DNA of 64,000 nucleotides from Stenotrophomonas sp. 169. GTDB taxonomy: Bacteria; Pseudomonadota; Gammaproteobacteria; Xanthomonadales; Xanthomonadaceae. The DNA is taken from positions 3,926,501 to 3,990,500 of the forward strand of contig NZ_CP061204.1 in NCBI RefSeq assembly GCF_014621775.1, written 5' to 3'. The notes under the pieces are model-generated. The model worked only from the letters and a program-made list of their open reading frames with translations. It did no database searches and was not told where the DNA came from. Position numbers and translations under genes: made by a program. Below are positions 1 to 10,632 of the stretch, piece by piece. Position 1 is the first letter of the stretch; the number at the start of each line of letters is the position of its first letter.

Positions 1-569
1 GCAACAGCAACAGCAACAGCAAGTGCAACAGCAACGGCAAGGGCAAGGGCCTGCAGGGCTGTGGGTTGGGCGGGGCAGGGTGGGTTGCCGGGGGACGGCA
101 AAAACTGCGTCCATGCGGGCCTTGTTTCGCGCCATCCATGGCGCTCAACACCCCCGCCAACCCACCCTGCCCCACCTTCGACAGGTCCATGGTGGCCATG
201 GGACCTGCGGGCATCGGTAGCGCCGACCCATGGTCGGCGAGCGCAGCGGGCCGTTAGCGGGAATATTCCGCCGACCATGGGTCGGCGCTACCGCAGGCGT
301 CGTTACCCGTCTGGTGGAGGGAGCCCCTGGGTCAGGGGCGGCCGCGAAGCGGCGGGGTGTGGGTGCTGGTGAGACGGGGCCCGCGGTTTGCGCGGCAAAG
401 CGTGGGAGCGGCAGCGCGAATGCGATGACGTGGACCCCGCCATGGATGGCACGAAACGAGGCACGCAGGACGCAGTTTTTGCCGTCCCCCGCGGCGCCCG
501 ACCGCCCGGCCCCAAGCTCGTAGCCTGCTGTCAGAGCCCTCCGCGAGGGGGTCTCACCCGTTCGCCGAC
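1..569. repeat. Repeat-rich intergenic region with nested inverted repeats
   Basis: No gene is credible here. Positions 1-50 are a degenerate GCAACA/GCAAGG tandem repeat. Positions 91-142 and 438-490 are inverted copies of about 52 bases (shared core GGGGGACGGCAAAAACTGCG and GCCATCCATGGCG), roughly 90% identical with a one-base indel. Between them lie a palindrome at 183-208 (CAGGTCC...GGACCTG type) and a pair of facing SMAG-like elements at 216-239 and 269-292 (GGTAGCGCCGACC arms). The outer repeat gives the region the look of a small non-autonomous element, but no target duplication or transposase is visible. Confidence 0.6.
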
Positions 570-1319
570 CTACTTGCTGGAAACGTACTTCTCGCGGCGG
601 ATCTGCGGGTTGCCCAGGCCGGCTGCCTTCAGCGCTTCGACACAGGTGTCCACCATGTCCGGGTTGCCGCACAGGTAGGCGATGTCCGTGGCCGCATCCG
701 GCGCGATGTCCGCCAACTGCTGCTGCACATAGCCATGGCGCACGTCCGGCCCCGGCGCAGCCGGCAACTCGCGCGACAGGCACGGCACATAGCGGAAGTT
801 CGGGTGCGCCGCCGCGAAGGCTTCGAAATCCTCGCTGTACAACAGCTCGGCCGGCGTCCGCGCACCCTGCAGCAGCACGACCTTCACCCCGCGCTCGGCC
901 ATCGCCGTTGCCAGCAGGGGCAGCATGGAGCGGTACGGGGTGACGCCGGTGCCGGTGGCGATCAGCAGGTAGCGGCCGTTATGGTCACCCGGCTGCAGGC
1001 AGAACCGGCCGTATGGGCCGCTGGCGCTGAGCTGGCCGCCGATATCCAGGCCCTCGAACAGGGCCGTGGCGGCCCCGCCAGGCACGAAACTCACCGCGAT
1101 ATCCACTGCCTCGCCCGGCCCGAGGGCATGGTCGTGGATCGTCGCCAGCGAGTAGCTGCGCTTGGTCTCGGTGCCATCGGCGTACTGGAAGTGGACCTGG
1201 ATGAACTGGCCCGGCTGGAAATCCAGCGGCTGGCCGTCATCGCGGAGGAACTGGTAATGGCCGACGGTGGGCGCCAGCATGCGGCGGTCGACCAGCTTGA
1301 TGGGAAATTGGACAGGCAC
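570..1319 (-). CDS. fpr: Ferredoxin--NADP reductase (Fpr family)
   Basis: Flavoprotein of 249 residues that passes electrons between NADPH and ferredoxin or flavodoxin in the cytoplasm, often tied to oxidative stress. Visible motifs: the FAD-binding RSYSLAT, the phosphate-binding stretch GPYGRF, the nicotinamide-binding GTGVTPYRSM and the late CGNPDMV segment; the protein ends EKYVSSK, close to the family's usual EKYx tail. Length matches E. coli Fpr (248). I chose the GTG at 1319 because upstream codons in the same frame read into low-quality sequence containing the divergent promoter. The gene is divergent from the ABC transporter at 1423. Function is well supported; physiological partner is inferred. 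Confidence 0.88.
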   Translation of the reverse strand: MPVQFPIKLVDRRMLAPTVGHYQFLRDDGQPLDFQPGQFIQVHFQYADGTETKRSYSLATIHDHALGPGEAVDIAVSFVPGGAATALFEGLDIGGQLSASGPYGRFCLQPGDHNGRYLLIATGTGVTPYRSMLPLLATAMAERGVKVVLLQGARTPAELLYSEDFEAFAAAHPNFRYVPCLSRELPAAPGPDVRHGYVQQQLADIAPDAATDIAYLCGNPDMVDTCVEALKAAGLGNPQIRREKYVSSK

Positions 1320-1364
1320 GGCGATGGGAACAGTGTGTAGCCGGGGCGAGCCCGTGGGGGGATC

Positions 1365-1370
1365 TATAAT
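1365..1370 (+). promoter_or_regulatory. Probable -10 box for the ABC transporter operon
   Basis: A perfect TATAAT lies between fpr and the ABC ATPase gene. No good -35 box is seen 17 bases upstream (CGGGGC). The site supports a start downstream of it, i.e. the TTG at 1423 rather than the long open frame beginning at 1267. Confidence 0.5.
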
Positions 1371-1422
1371 AGCCCCCCCTGAACCCCTCCATGCGCCACC
1401 TGCCGGCGCAAAGGCTTCGAGC

Positions 1423-2370
1423 TTGGCTTCCCTGAACGACAACGCGCCCGCCCTGCGCGTGCGCGACCTGCGCAAGACCTACGACAACGGCACCGTGGCG
1501 CTGAAGGGCGTTTCCCTGGAAGTGGCCCCGGGCGACTTCTTCGCCCTGTTGGGCCCGAACGGCGCCGGCAAGTCGACCCTGATCGGCATCGTCAGCTCGC
1601 TGGTGAACCTCAGCGATGGCCAAGTGGAGGTGTTCGGCACCGACCTGGTGCGTGAGCGCAGTGCCTCGATGCGGCTGATCGGCCTGGTCCCGCAGGAGAT
1701 CAACTTCAACCTGTTCGAAAAGCCGTTCGACATCCTGGTGAACTACGCCGGCTTCTACGGCGTGGACCGGGCCGAAGCGGAAAAGCGCGCCGAGGAAGAG
1801 CTCAAGCGCGCCCATCTGTGGGGCAAGGCACAGGTGATGAGCCGCACCCTGTCCGGTGGCATGAAGCGCAGGCTGATGATCGCCCGCGCGATGATGACCC
1901 GTCCGCGCCTGCTGATCCTTGACGAGCCGACTGCCGGCGTCGACATCGAGATCCGCCGCGACATGTGGCGGGTGCTGCAGGAGATCAACGTCGCCGGCAC
2001 CACCATCATCCTCACCACCCACTATCTGGAAGAAGCCGAGCACCTGTGCCGCAACCTGGCCATCATCAACCACGGCCAGATCGTCACCCAGGGCCCGATG
2101 CGTGAGCTGCTGGCCAAGCTGGACGTGGAAGGCTTCCTGTTCGACATCGACGGCGTGCTGCCGGCGGAGCTGCCGCAGATCGAGGGTGCGACGCTGACCG
2201 CCACCGACGGCCACACGCTGGACATCGACATGCCACGGGCGATGGACCTCAACCGGGTATTCGCCGCACTCAATGCGTCGGGTATCCGCGTGCGGTCCAT
2301 GCGCACCAAGAGCAACCGCCTGGAGGAGCTGTTCGTACGGCTCACCGGCAACCAGGAGAACGTGGCATGA
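1423..2370 (+). CDS. yadG: ABC transporter ATP-binding protein (YadG type)
   Basis: ATPase subunit (about 315 residues) of an ABC-2 type exporter at the inner membrane. Walker A is GPNGAGKST, the signature is LSGGMKRRL, Walker B is LLILDEP and the switch histidine is in LTTHYLEEAEHL. The C-terminal 80 residues are the small regulatory domain seen in YadG/CcmA-like ATPases. Its stop overlaps the start of the permease (ATGA), so the two are translationally coupled. The TTG at 1423 gives the family length and follows a TATAAT box at 1365; a longer frame begins at 1267 but would include the promoter. The transported substrate is unknown. Confidence 0.87.
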   Translation: MASLNDNAPALRVRDLRKTYDNGTVALKGVSLEVAPGDFFALLGPNGAGKSTLIGIVSSLVNLSDGQVEVFGTDLVRERSASMRLIGLVPQEINFNLFEKPFDILVNYAGFYGVDRAEAEKRAEEELKRAHLWGKAQVMSRTLSGGMKRRLMIARAMMTRPRLLILDEPTAGVDIEIRRDMWRVLQEINVAGTTIILTTHYLEEAEHLCRNLAIINHGQIVTQGPMRELLAKLDVEGFLFDIDGVLPAELPQIEGATLTATDGHTLDIDMPRAMDLNRVFAALNASGIRVRSMRTKSNRLEELFVRLTGNQENVA

Positions 2371-3167
2371 GCACCACCCCGACCCCCGTACTGACCGACG
2401 GGCAACGCAACCGCATCGCACTGGCCACCGTGGTCCGCCGCGAAGTGGCGCGCATCCTGCGCATCTGGGGCCAGACCCTGGTGCCGCCGGCAATCACCAT
2501 GACCCTGTACTTCCTGATCTTCGGCGGCCTGATCGGCTCGCGCGTCGGGGAGATGGGCGGCTACAGCTACATGCAGTTCATCGTGCCGGGCCTGGTGATG
2601 ATGAGCGTGATCCAGAACAGCTACGGCAACATCAGCTCGTCGTTCTTCGGCGCCAAATTCGGCCGCCACGTGGAAGAGCTGCTGGTCAGCCCGATGCCGA
2701 ACTGGGTGATCCTGTGGGGCTATGTGGCCGGTGCGGTGCTGCGCGGGCTGATGGTGGGCGTGATCGTGCTGATCATCGCCATGTTCTTCACCCCCGTGCG
2801 CATCCCGCACCCGCTGGTGACGCTGACCACGGTGCTGTTGGGCGCGACGATCTTCTCGCTGGCCGGCTTCATCAATGCCGTGTACGCGAAGAAGTTCGAT
2901 GACGTGGCCATCGTGCCGACCTTCATCCTGACCCCGCTGACCTACCTGGGTGGCGTGTTCTATTCGGTGAAGCTGCTGCCGGGCTGGGCCGAAGCCGCCA
3001 CGCATGCCAACCCGATCTTCTACATGGTCAACGCGTTCCGTTACGGCCTGCTGGGTACCAGCGATGTGCCGCTGTGGGTGGCCTATGCGTTGATGATCGG
3101 CTTCGTGGTCGCGCTGACCTTCGTGGCCCTGTGGCTGCTGCGCCGGGGCGTCGGCCTGCGGAGCTGA
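2367..3167 (+). CDS. yadH: ABC-2 type transporter permease (YadH type)
   Basis: Inner membrane permease of 266 residues with six hydrophobic segments and the ABC-2 family pattern, including the conserved LTPLTYLGGVFYSV stretch near residue 190 that precedes the last two membrane spans. It overlaps the ATPase gene by four bases (ATGA) and should assemble with it as a dimer of dimers. YadGH-like exporters have been linked to lipid, polysaccharide or drug export, but nothing in the sequence fixes the substrate. A perfect hairpin follows the stop. Confidence 0.87.
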   Translation: MSTTPTPVLTDGQRNRIALATVVRREVARILRIWGQTLVPPAITMTLYFLIFGGLIGSRVGEMGGYSYMQFIVPGLVMMSVIQNSYGNISSSFFGAKFGRHVEELLVSPMPNWVILWGYVAGAVLRGLMVGVIVLIIAMFFTPVRIPHPLVTLTTVLLGATIFSLAGFINAVYAKKFDDVAIVPTFILTPLTYLGGVFYSVKLLPGWAEAATHANPIFYMVNAFRYGLLGTSDVPLWVAYALMIGFVVALTFVALWLLRRGVGLRS

Positions 3168-3170
3168 CGT

Positions 3171-3193
3171 GATGCGGTTCAGCGAACCGCATC
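3171..3193 (+). terminator. Hairpin after the YadGH-type operon
   Basis: A 10-bp perfect stem (GATGCGGTTC / GAACCGCATC) with a 3-base loop begins four bases after the permease stop. There is no T-tract, so it may act as a transcript 3' stabiliser or with Rho rather than as a strict intrinsic terminator. Confidence 0.5.
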
Positions 3194-3272
3194 GTATTCG
3201 ATGATGAGCGTGGCGATCACGGCAGGGACAGCATGGATGACGGGTACCCGTTGTTCGTGCTGTCCTGTTGTC

Positions 3273-3830
3273 CTAAACGTGTCGTATGAGGATGCTCGCT
3301 ACAGACAGGCTGTTGATCGCGATGTGGTGAACTACCGATATCCAGTAGCCCTCAGACCTTTTCTGTGGGGAAAGTGCCAGCATTGACATGACAAAGAATC
3401 CAGGAATTACCGCTGCATAGGCTAGTTGCCCCGAAAGCAACATGTGAGCTGAGGCAGCCAAGAGTGCGGTAATCAAGGAGGTCATCACGTCGCTGACGAT
3501 CAGCCTCTTCACGACAAGCAGTGCGCCAAGGAGAAGCAGATTCTCCAATAGAGGAGCTACTGTAAGCCCATAAATCATTGCGCCTACAGTGATACCGTCT
3601 TCCACGCTGCGCCAACCGCCTTCGGGAAGCGTGTGCGCGAACAGAAATTCAATTGCGGAAACTATTCCACTTGAGACTGCAAAAGAAATCGGCGCCAAAA
3701 GAATAGCGATCAATACCAATTTCCGGATGTCCCGTCTCGCAGCCAAGTCCTCGCACCCCGCAATTGCAAATGACGGATACCTGCAGCAGCTTCGGTAACG
3801 AACGAAGGAAGCCGGCGCCTTCCTTTTCAC
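3273..3830 (-). CDS. Divergent CPBP-like integral membrane protein
   Basis: Hydrophobic protein of about 185 residues with five to six membrane segments. Three features resemble CPBP (Abi/Rce1-like) intramembrane proteases: a glutamate in VAPLLENLLLL where the family has EExxxR, a histidine in AASAHML where it has FxxxH, and HHIAINS matching HxxxN. The first motif lacks the second Glu and the Arg, so activity is doubtful. The frame starts with GTG at 3828-3830 without a clear ribosome site; a TTG near residue 29 is an alternative. GC is clearly lower than in both neighbours, suggesting transfer. Called from pattern only. Confidence 0.55.
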   Translation of the reverse strand: MKRKAPASFVRYRSCCRYPSFAIAGCEDLAARRDIRKLVLIAILLAPISFAVSSGIVSAIEFLFAHTLPEGGWRSVEDGITVGAMIYGLTVAPLLENLLLLGALLVVKRLIVSDVMTSLITALLAASAHMLLSGQLAYAAVIPGFFVMSMLALSPQKRSEGYWISVVHHIAINSLSVASILIRHV

Positions 3831-4028
3831 GTTGAAAAAGCAGCTGAGGCACCGTCGACGTTTCAGATATGCGTTACTTCAACATCTTTGAAGCCGCCGC
3901 TGTCACGACTCTACCCCGCCCGGAATCTGCGATCCATGCCTTATGGCAGCAACGCAGCAACGCTGTCGCGTGCACAGCGGGTCGGCTATAAACATATCCC
4001 TGTTTCCCGAACCTGGAGTGACCTGCAG

Positions 4029-4967
4029 ATGCGCATCCTGATCCTTGGCGCCGGTGGTACGGGCGGCTATTTCGGCGGACGCCTGGCCCAGGCCGGCGTC
4101 GACGTCACCTTCCTGGTGCGCCCGGCGCGTGCGGCCCAGCTGCAGCGCGACGGGCTGGTGATCCGCAGCCCGCTGGGCGATGCCGCGTTCCCGGTACAGC
4201 ACGTCACCGCCGAGACCCTGCCGGCGCTGGTCGCCGAGCGCCCCTTCGACCTGGTGGTGCTGAGCTGCAAGGCCTATGACCTGGACAGTGCGATCGAGGC
4301 CATTGCGCCGGCGGTCGGCACGCGCGCCAGCGTGCTGCCGATCCTCAACGGCCTGCGCCATTACGCCGCGTTGGATGCACGCTTCGGCCGCGATGCGGTG
4401 CTGGGCGGCCTGTGCTTCATCAGTGCCACCAAGGATGAAGACGGCGCCATACGGCACCTGGCCAAGGCCGCGAAGCTGACCTTCGGCGAACGCGACGACG
4501 TCGGGCTCAGTGCGCGCGTGCTGGCGCTGGCGGCGGCCTGTGTGCAGGCCGAGGTGGACCATGTCGCGAGCGAGGATATCGCCCAGGAGCAGTGGATCAA
4601 GTACACCTTCCTGACCGCGTTGGCGGCGGCCACCTGCCTGCGACGCGCCGACATCGGCACGATCGTGGCCGGCGACGGCGGCGATGCGTTTCTGCGTGGC
4701 CTGTACGCCGAGTGCGTGGCGGTCGCCGAGGCGTCGGGTGAGCCGATCCCCGCCGCCGCGCAGGAGACCGCACTGGGCGCGTTGACCCAGCCGGGCTCCG
4801 CCCTGAAGGCATCGATGCTGCGTGACCTGGAAGCCGGACAGCAGGTGGAAGCCGATCACATCGTGGGCGACATGGTGGCGCGTGCACAGGCCTTCGGCCA
4901 GCCCGCGCCCCTGCTGGCAGAAGCGTACGCGCAGCTGCAGGCGTATCAGGCCGAACGCGCAGGCTGA
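4029..4967 (+). CDS. 2-dehydropantoate 2-reductase family protein
   Basis: Cytoplasmic NADPH-dependent reductase of 312 residues in the ketopantoate reductase (PanE/ApbA) family, which makes pantoate for coenzyme A. The N-terminal Rossmann motif is LGAGGTGGYFGGRLA; SCKAYDLDSA and the lysine of KYTFLTALAAATC match the nucleotide- and substrate-binding regions. The ATG at 4029 directly precedes the Rossmann strand; the in-frame sequence upstream to 3888 is not protein-like. The next gene starts five bases after the stop, so both are likely co-transcribed. Genomes often carry paralogs of this family, so pantothenate synthesis itself is inferred. Confidence 0.82.
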   Translation: MRILILGAGGTGGYFGGRLAQAGVDVTFLVRPARAAQLQRDGLVIRSPLGDAAFPVQHVTAETLPALVAERPFDLVVLSCKAYDLDSAIEAIAPAVGTRASVLPILNGLRHYAALDARFGRDAVLGGLCFISATKDEDGAIRHLAKAAKLTFGERDDVGLSARVLALAAACVQAEVDHVASEDIAQEQWIKYTFLTALAAATCLRRADIGTIVAGDGGDAFLRGLYAECVAVAEASGEPIPAAAQETALGALTQPGSALKASMLRDLEAGQQVEADHIVGDMVARAQAFGQPAPLLAEAYAQLQAYQAERAG

Positions 4968-4972
4968 CGGCG

Positions 4973-5866
4973 ATGCACGACGTGCGCGCCCTGCCCCGCC
5001 GGGTGCTGATCCTGGGCATGGGCTACAGCGGGCGGTTGCTGGCCACCCGGCTGCAGTCGCTTGGCGTACAGGTCAGCGGCACGGTGCGCGATCCTGCCGC
5101 CGCGCCGCCGGACGGGTTGACCCGCCATGCGCTGGTCGCTGGCCGTGTTCCGGACGCGGCGCTGCTGGCCGCCGTGGATCAGGCCGACGCCGTGCTGAGC
5201 AGCGTGCCGCCCGATGCCGACGGCGACCCGGCACTGCGCGTGCTCCACGATGCCCTGCAGGCCAGTTCGGCCCTGCGCTGGGTCGGTTATCTGTCCTCGA
5301 CGGGCGTGTACGCCAACCGCGATGGCGGCTGGGTCGATGCGCGGTCCGAGGCCGATGGCCGCAGCAGCGCAGCGCTGCATCGACTGCGTGCTGAAGCGCA
5401 GTGGCAGGCGTTGGCCACAGCGCGCACGCTCGATTCAGCGGTATTCCGCCTGCCTGCGTTGTATGGGCGCGGCCGCAATGCACTGGTGCAGCTGGCCGAA
5501 GGCCGCGCACGGCAGGTGCTGCGACCGGGGCTGGTGTTCAACCGCCTGCACATCGAAGATCTGGCCGCCGTCATCATCGCAGCGTTGCGGCAGCCAAGCG
5601 GGCATACGTTGTACCTGCCTGCGGACGATGAACCTTCCCCACCCCAGGACGTGCTGGCCTACGCCGCACGTCTGAGCGGGCGGCCCATGCCGCCGGCGCA
5701 GGCGTGGGACGATGCCTCGGTCAGCCCGACGCTGCGCCGCTTCTACGAAAGCAACAAGCGCATCGACAGCCGCGAAACGCGGGCCCTGCTGCAGTGGCAA
5801 CCCCGTTTCCCCAGCTACCGGGAAGGGCTGCAGGACGCGTGGGTGCACGGCGACGGGCGTCAGTAA
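4973..5866 (+). CDS. SDR-family NAD(P)-binding protein (YeeZ-like)
   Basis: Extended short-chain dehydrogenase/epimerase-like protein of 297 residues. The nucleotide-binding loop is LGMGYSGRLLATRL and the mid-section GYLSSTGVYANRDGGW aligns with the family's YLSSTGVYGD region; FNRLHIEDLA is the usual substrate-domain boundary. It resembles E. coli YeeZ, whose substrate is unknown. It sits five bases behind the ketopantoate-reductase-family gene and converges with tatD. Confidence 0.75.
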   Translation: MHDVRALPRRVLILGMGYSGRLLATRLQSLGVQVSGTVRDPAAAPPDGLTRHALVAGRVPDAALLAAVDQADAVLSSVPPDADGDPALRVLHDALQASSALRWVGYLSSTGVYANRDGGWVDARSEADGRSSAALHRLRAEAQWQALATARTLDSAVFRLPALYGRGRNALVQLAEGRARQVLRPGLVFNRLHIEDLAAVIIAALRQPSGHTLYLPADDEPSPPQDVLAYAARLSGRPMPPAQAWDDASVSPTLRRFYESNKRIDSRETRALLQWQPRFPSYREGLQDAWVHGDGRQ

Positions 5867-5897
5867 CGCCCCGCCACGCTCGGCGGAACCTCCGCCA

Positions 5898-6707
5898 TCA
5901 CCCCGGCAGGCGGAAGAACGCCCGCGCGGCCGCCGTGGCATTCGCTGCGACGACCTCCACCGCTTCACCGCGATCCCGCGCAAGTTCTTCGACGATGTGG
6001 GCCAGGTACATCGGCTCGTTGCGACGGTCCTTCGGCATCGGCTTCAGTGACCGCGGCAGAAGGTAGGGCGCGTCGGTTTCAATCATCAAGCGATTGGCCG
6101 GGATGTGCTTGACCAGATCGCGCAGGTGCGCGCCACGGCGCTCGTCGCACAGCCAGCCGGTGATGCCGATGTACCAGTCCTGGTCCAGGTAGTCGAACAT
6201 TTCCTGCCGTTCGCCGGTGAAGCAGTGCACTACCGCCGCGCCGATGCGGCCCTCGAAATTCTTCATCTGCGCCATGAAATCGTCGTGCGCATCACGCTGA
6301 TGCAGGAACAGCGGCTTGCGTCCGCCGTCCGCAGCGCTGACCTCCGAGGCCAGCTGCAGCTGCCGCTCGAAGGCGCGGTGCTGCGCCGGGCGCGGGGCGA
6401 AATCGCGGAAGTAATCCAGCCCGCACTCACCCACGGCCACGACCTCGGCGTGCGCGTGCAGCGCGCGCATCTCGGTATCGCATTCGTCGGTGTATTCCAC
6501 CGCATGGTGGGGATGCACGCCGGCCGTGGCGTACAGGAAACCGGGATGCTGGCGGGCCAGCTGCAGGGCGAGCGGCGAGTGCTCGCGGCTGGCACCGGTG
6601 ATGACCATCTGTGCCACGCCCGCCTCGCGCGCACGCGCCAGCACGGCATCGCGGTCACGGTCGAAGGAGTCATGGGTCAGGTTGGCGCCGATATCGATCA
6701 GTTGCAT
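5898..6707 (-). CDS. tatD: TatD family metal-dependent hydrolase (DNase)
   Basis: Cytoplasmic TIM-barrel metallohydrolase of 269 residues with 3'-5' exonuclease activity in characterised homologs, linked to DNA repair. Metal-binding signatures are DIGANLTHDSF at the N-terminus, GVHPHH, GECGLDYFRD, the HQRD histidine, CFTGERQEM, and the ETDAPYLLP motif. I used the ATG at 6707; an ATG two codons upstream (6713) is possible. The gene is divergent from hrpB with only about 70 bases between them. Confidence 0.9.
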   Translation of the reverse strand: MQLIDIGANLTHDSFDRDRDAVLARAREAGVAQMVITGASREHSPLALQLARQHPGFLYATAGVHPHHAVEYTDECDTEMRALHAHAEVVAVGECGLDYFRDFAPRPAQHRAFERQLQLASEVSAADGGRKPLFLHQRDAHDDFMAQMKNFEGRIGAAVVHCFTGERQEMFDYLDQDWYIGITGWLCDERRGAHLRDLVKHIPANRLMIETDAPYLLPRSLKPMPKDRRNEPMYLAHIVEELARDRGEAVEVVAANATAAARAFFRLPG

Positions 6708-6774
6708 GGTCATCGCTGTGGGGAAAACGCCGCGCCATTGTACCCGTGGCCCCATGCGCCCTTATCCTTGCAGG

Positions 6775-9282
<2,508 letters not shown>

Positions 9283-9410
9283 GCTGGTCATCAGGAGGTG
9301 CGGGATTCCTGAATGGCGGCCATGGAGTCACGCCATCGGCCCGCTTGCCTGACATGCCGTTTACAGCGACCGCGCGACACTGGAGTCCGACCCGAGGCAA
9401 AGGACCCTAC

Positions 9411-9812
9411 ATGAGCAGACTGACCGTAATCACCGACCGTGCACTGGAACGCGCCCTTGACCTGGCCCACAGCGCCGGCGACGGCATCAAGCACGCAGGC
9501 GGCAACCTGGGCGGCAGCCTGCGTCATTTCGGGCCGACCGCTGCAGATTGGCTGAAGACCGGCGCCGCGCTGGGTGCCGTAAAGACCGGTGGCCGGATCG
9601 CGACCAAGGCCGTGCGCCGTAATCCGGCGGTGACGATCGCGGCAGCAGCGGTGGGCGTGGGCCTGCTGGGCTATGCGCTGTACCGCAAGCAGCAGAAGAA
9701 GAAGCTGGAAGGCGGTCATGTCGTCAACAGCCAGGCCAAGCGCGTGGCCGCCCGTGACCGTCGTGCCAACACGGTGGTGGACGAGCACAGCGATATCGGC
9801 AGCGATGCCTGA
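9411..9812 (+). CDS. Small membrane-anchored hypothetical protein
   Basis: Protein of 133 residues that I do not recognise. It has an amphipathic, Gly/Ala-rich N-terminal half, a basic KTGGRIATKAVRRNP stretch, a single membrane segment (about residues 67-87) followed directly by KQQKKK, and a charged cytoplasmic-looking tail. The layout resembles the small ElaB/YqjD-like or DUF883-like membrane proteins but no family motif is certain. ATG at 9411 is preceded by AGGCAAAGGA. Converges with rluE across a hairpin. Confidence 0.65.
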   Translation: MSRLTVITDRALERALDLAHSAGDGIKHAGGNLGGSLRHFGPTAADWLKTGAALGAVKTGGRIATKAVRRNPAVTIAAAAVGVGLLGYALYRKQQKKKLEGGHVVNSQAKRVAARDRRANTVVDEHSDIGSDA

Positions 9813-9864
9813 GCCGACGGGGTGGATCGATGATCCGCCTCCGGTTGTCCGCAACATCGCAGTA

Positions 9865-9896
9865 ACGAAGGGCGTGGTGCAGACCGCGCCCTTCGT
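9865..9896. terminator. Shared hairpin between convergent genes
   Basis: Arms ACGAAGGGCG (9865-9874) and CGCCCTTCGT (9887-9896) form a perfect 10-bp stem between the small membrane protein gene and the rluE stop at 9907. It is followed on the plus strand by CGTTTG, so the T-tract is weak; it may serve both directions. Confidence 0.55.
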
Positions 9897-9906
9897 CGTT
9901 TGCGCG

Positions 9907-10446
9907 TCAGTCCACCTGCCGCCATTGGCCAGGCTGCAGGTCATCCAGCCGATATGGCCCAATAGCCGCCCGCACCAGCCGCAGGGTCGGCAGACCGACC
10001 GCTGCGGTCATCCGACGAACCTGACGGTTGCGCCCTTCGCGCAGGGTCACGGCCAGCCACGCGTCGGGCACGCTCTTGCGGAAACGTACCGGCGGATCGC
10101 GCGGCCACAGGGCGGGGGTGGGCATGGATACGGCACTGGCAGGCAGCGACGGGCCATCATTGAGCACCACGCCACGCCGCAACTGGTCGAGCTGGTCGTC
10201 GGTTGGCTCCCCTTCCACCTGCACCCAGTAGGTCTTGTCGGCCTTGTGCCGTGGGTCGGTTAACCGATGCGCCAAGCCACCATCGTCGGTCAGCAGCAGC
10301 AGGCCTTCACTGTCGTGGTCCAAGCGACCGGCGGCGTACACCTGCGGCGGCAGGCCGAACCCGGCGAGGGTTGGGCGCGGCGGTACGCTGCGGTCAGTGA
10401 ACTGGCAGAGCACGTTGAAAGGTTTGTTGAAAAGGATCAGGGCCAT
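9907..10446 (-). CDS. rluE: 23S rRNA pseudouridine synthase (RluE-like)
   Basis: Pseudouridine synthase of 179 residues of the RsuA/RluB/RluE family. It lacks an S4 domain and opens with [16 protein letters not shown]. The catalytic aspartate is Asp43 in [14 protein letters not shown]; the second signature is [14 protein letters not shown] and the third [16 protein letters not shown]. coli RluE modifies U2457 of 23S rRNA; the same target is inferred. The ATG at 10446 begins exactly at the conserved N-terminus, so the longer frame to 10560 was rejected. Confidence 0.87.
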   Translation of the reverse strand: MALILFNKPFNVLCQFTDRSVPPRPTLAGFGLPPQVYAAGRLDHDSEGLLLLTDDGGLAHRLTDPRHKADKTYWVQVEGEPTDDQLDQLRRGVVLNDGPSLPASAVSMPTPALWPRDPPVRFRKSVPDAWLAVTLREGRNRQVRRMTAAVGLPTLRLVRAAIGPYRLDDLQPGQWRQVD

Positions 10447-10587
10447 CAGTGCAGGGCTCGGTCCTGGCCGGCATTGCGATGCGTGCCCGGACGGACAGCA
10501 CATCCACCGGGCAGGCGTGGCAGGAGGAAAGTACGTCAAGTCTGACGCATGCCGTCCCATCCGTCACAGGGCCTGCCGGCGGAGTGC

Positions 10588-10614
10588 GGCGGGTGCCCTT
10601 GCAAGGCACCCGCC
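10588..10614 (-). terminator. Hairpin downstream of the exported methyltransferase-like gene
   Basis: GGCGGGTGCC (10588-10597) and GGCACCCGCC (10605-10614) form a perfect 10-bp stem with a 7-base loop, 18 bases past the stop of the minus-strand gene at 10633. No T-tract follows. Confidence 0.5.
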
Positions 10615-10632
10615 ACATCGCGTCACCCTGGA

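Noticed and set aside
1..60. GCAACA repeats as a CRISPR or coding repeat
   Set aside because: No spacers and no frame with a supported start or stop; simple low-complexity tract.
145..783. Long minus-strand open frame at the left end
   Set aside because: It runs through the inverted repeats and the out-of-frame 3' end of fpr; the translation is Arg/Pro/Gly-rich as expected for a GC shadow.
1237..2493. 418-codon minus-strand frame opposite the ABC ATPase
   Set aside because: Antisense shadow of a well-identified gene; His/Gln/Val/Asp-rich translation without motifs.
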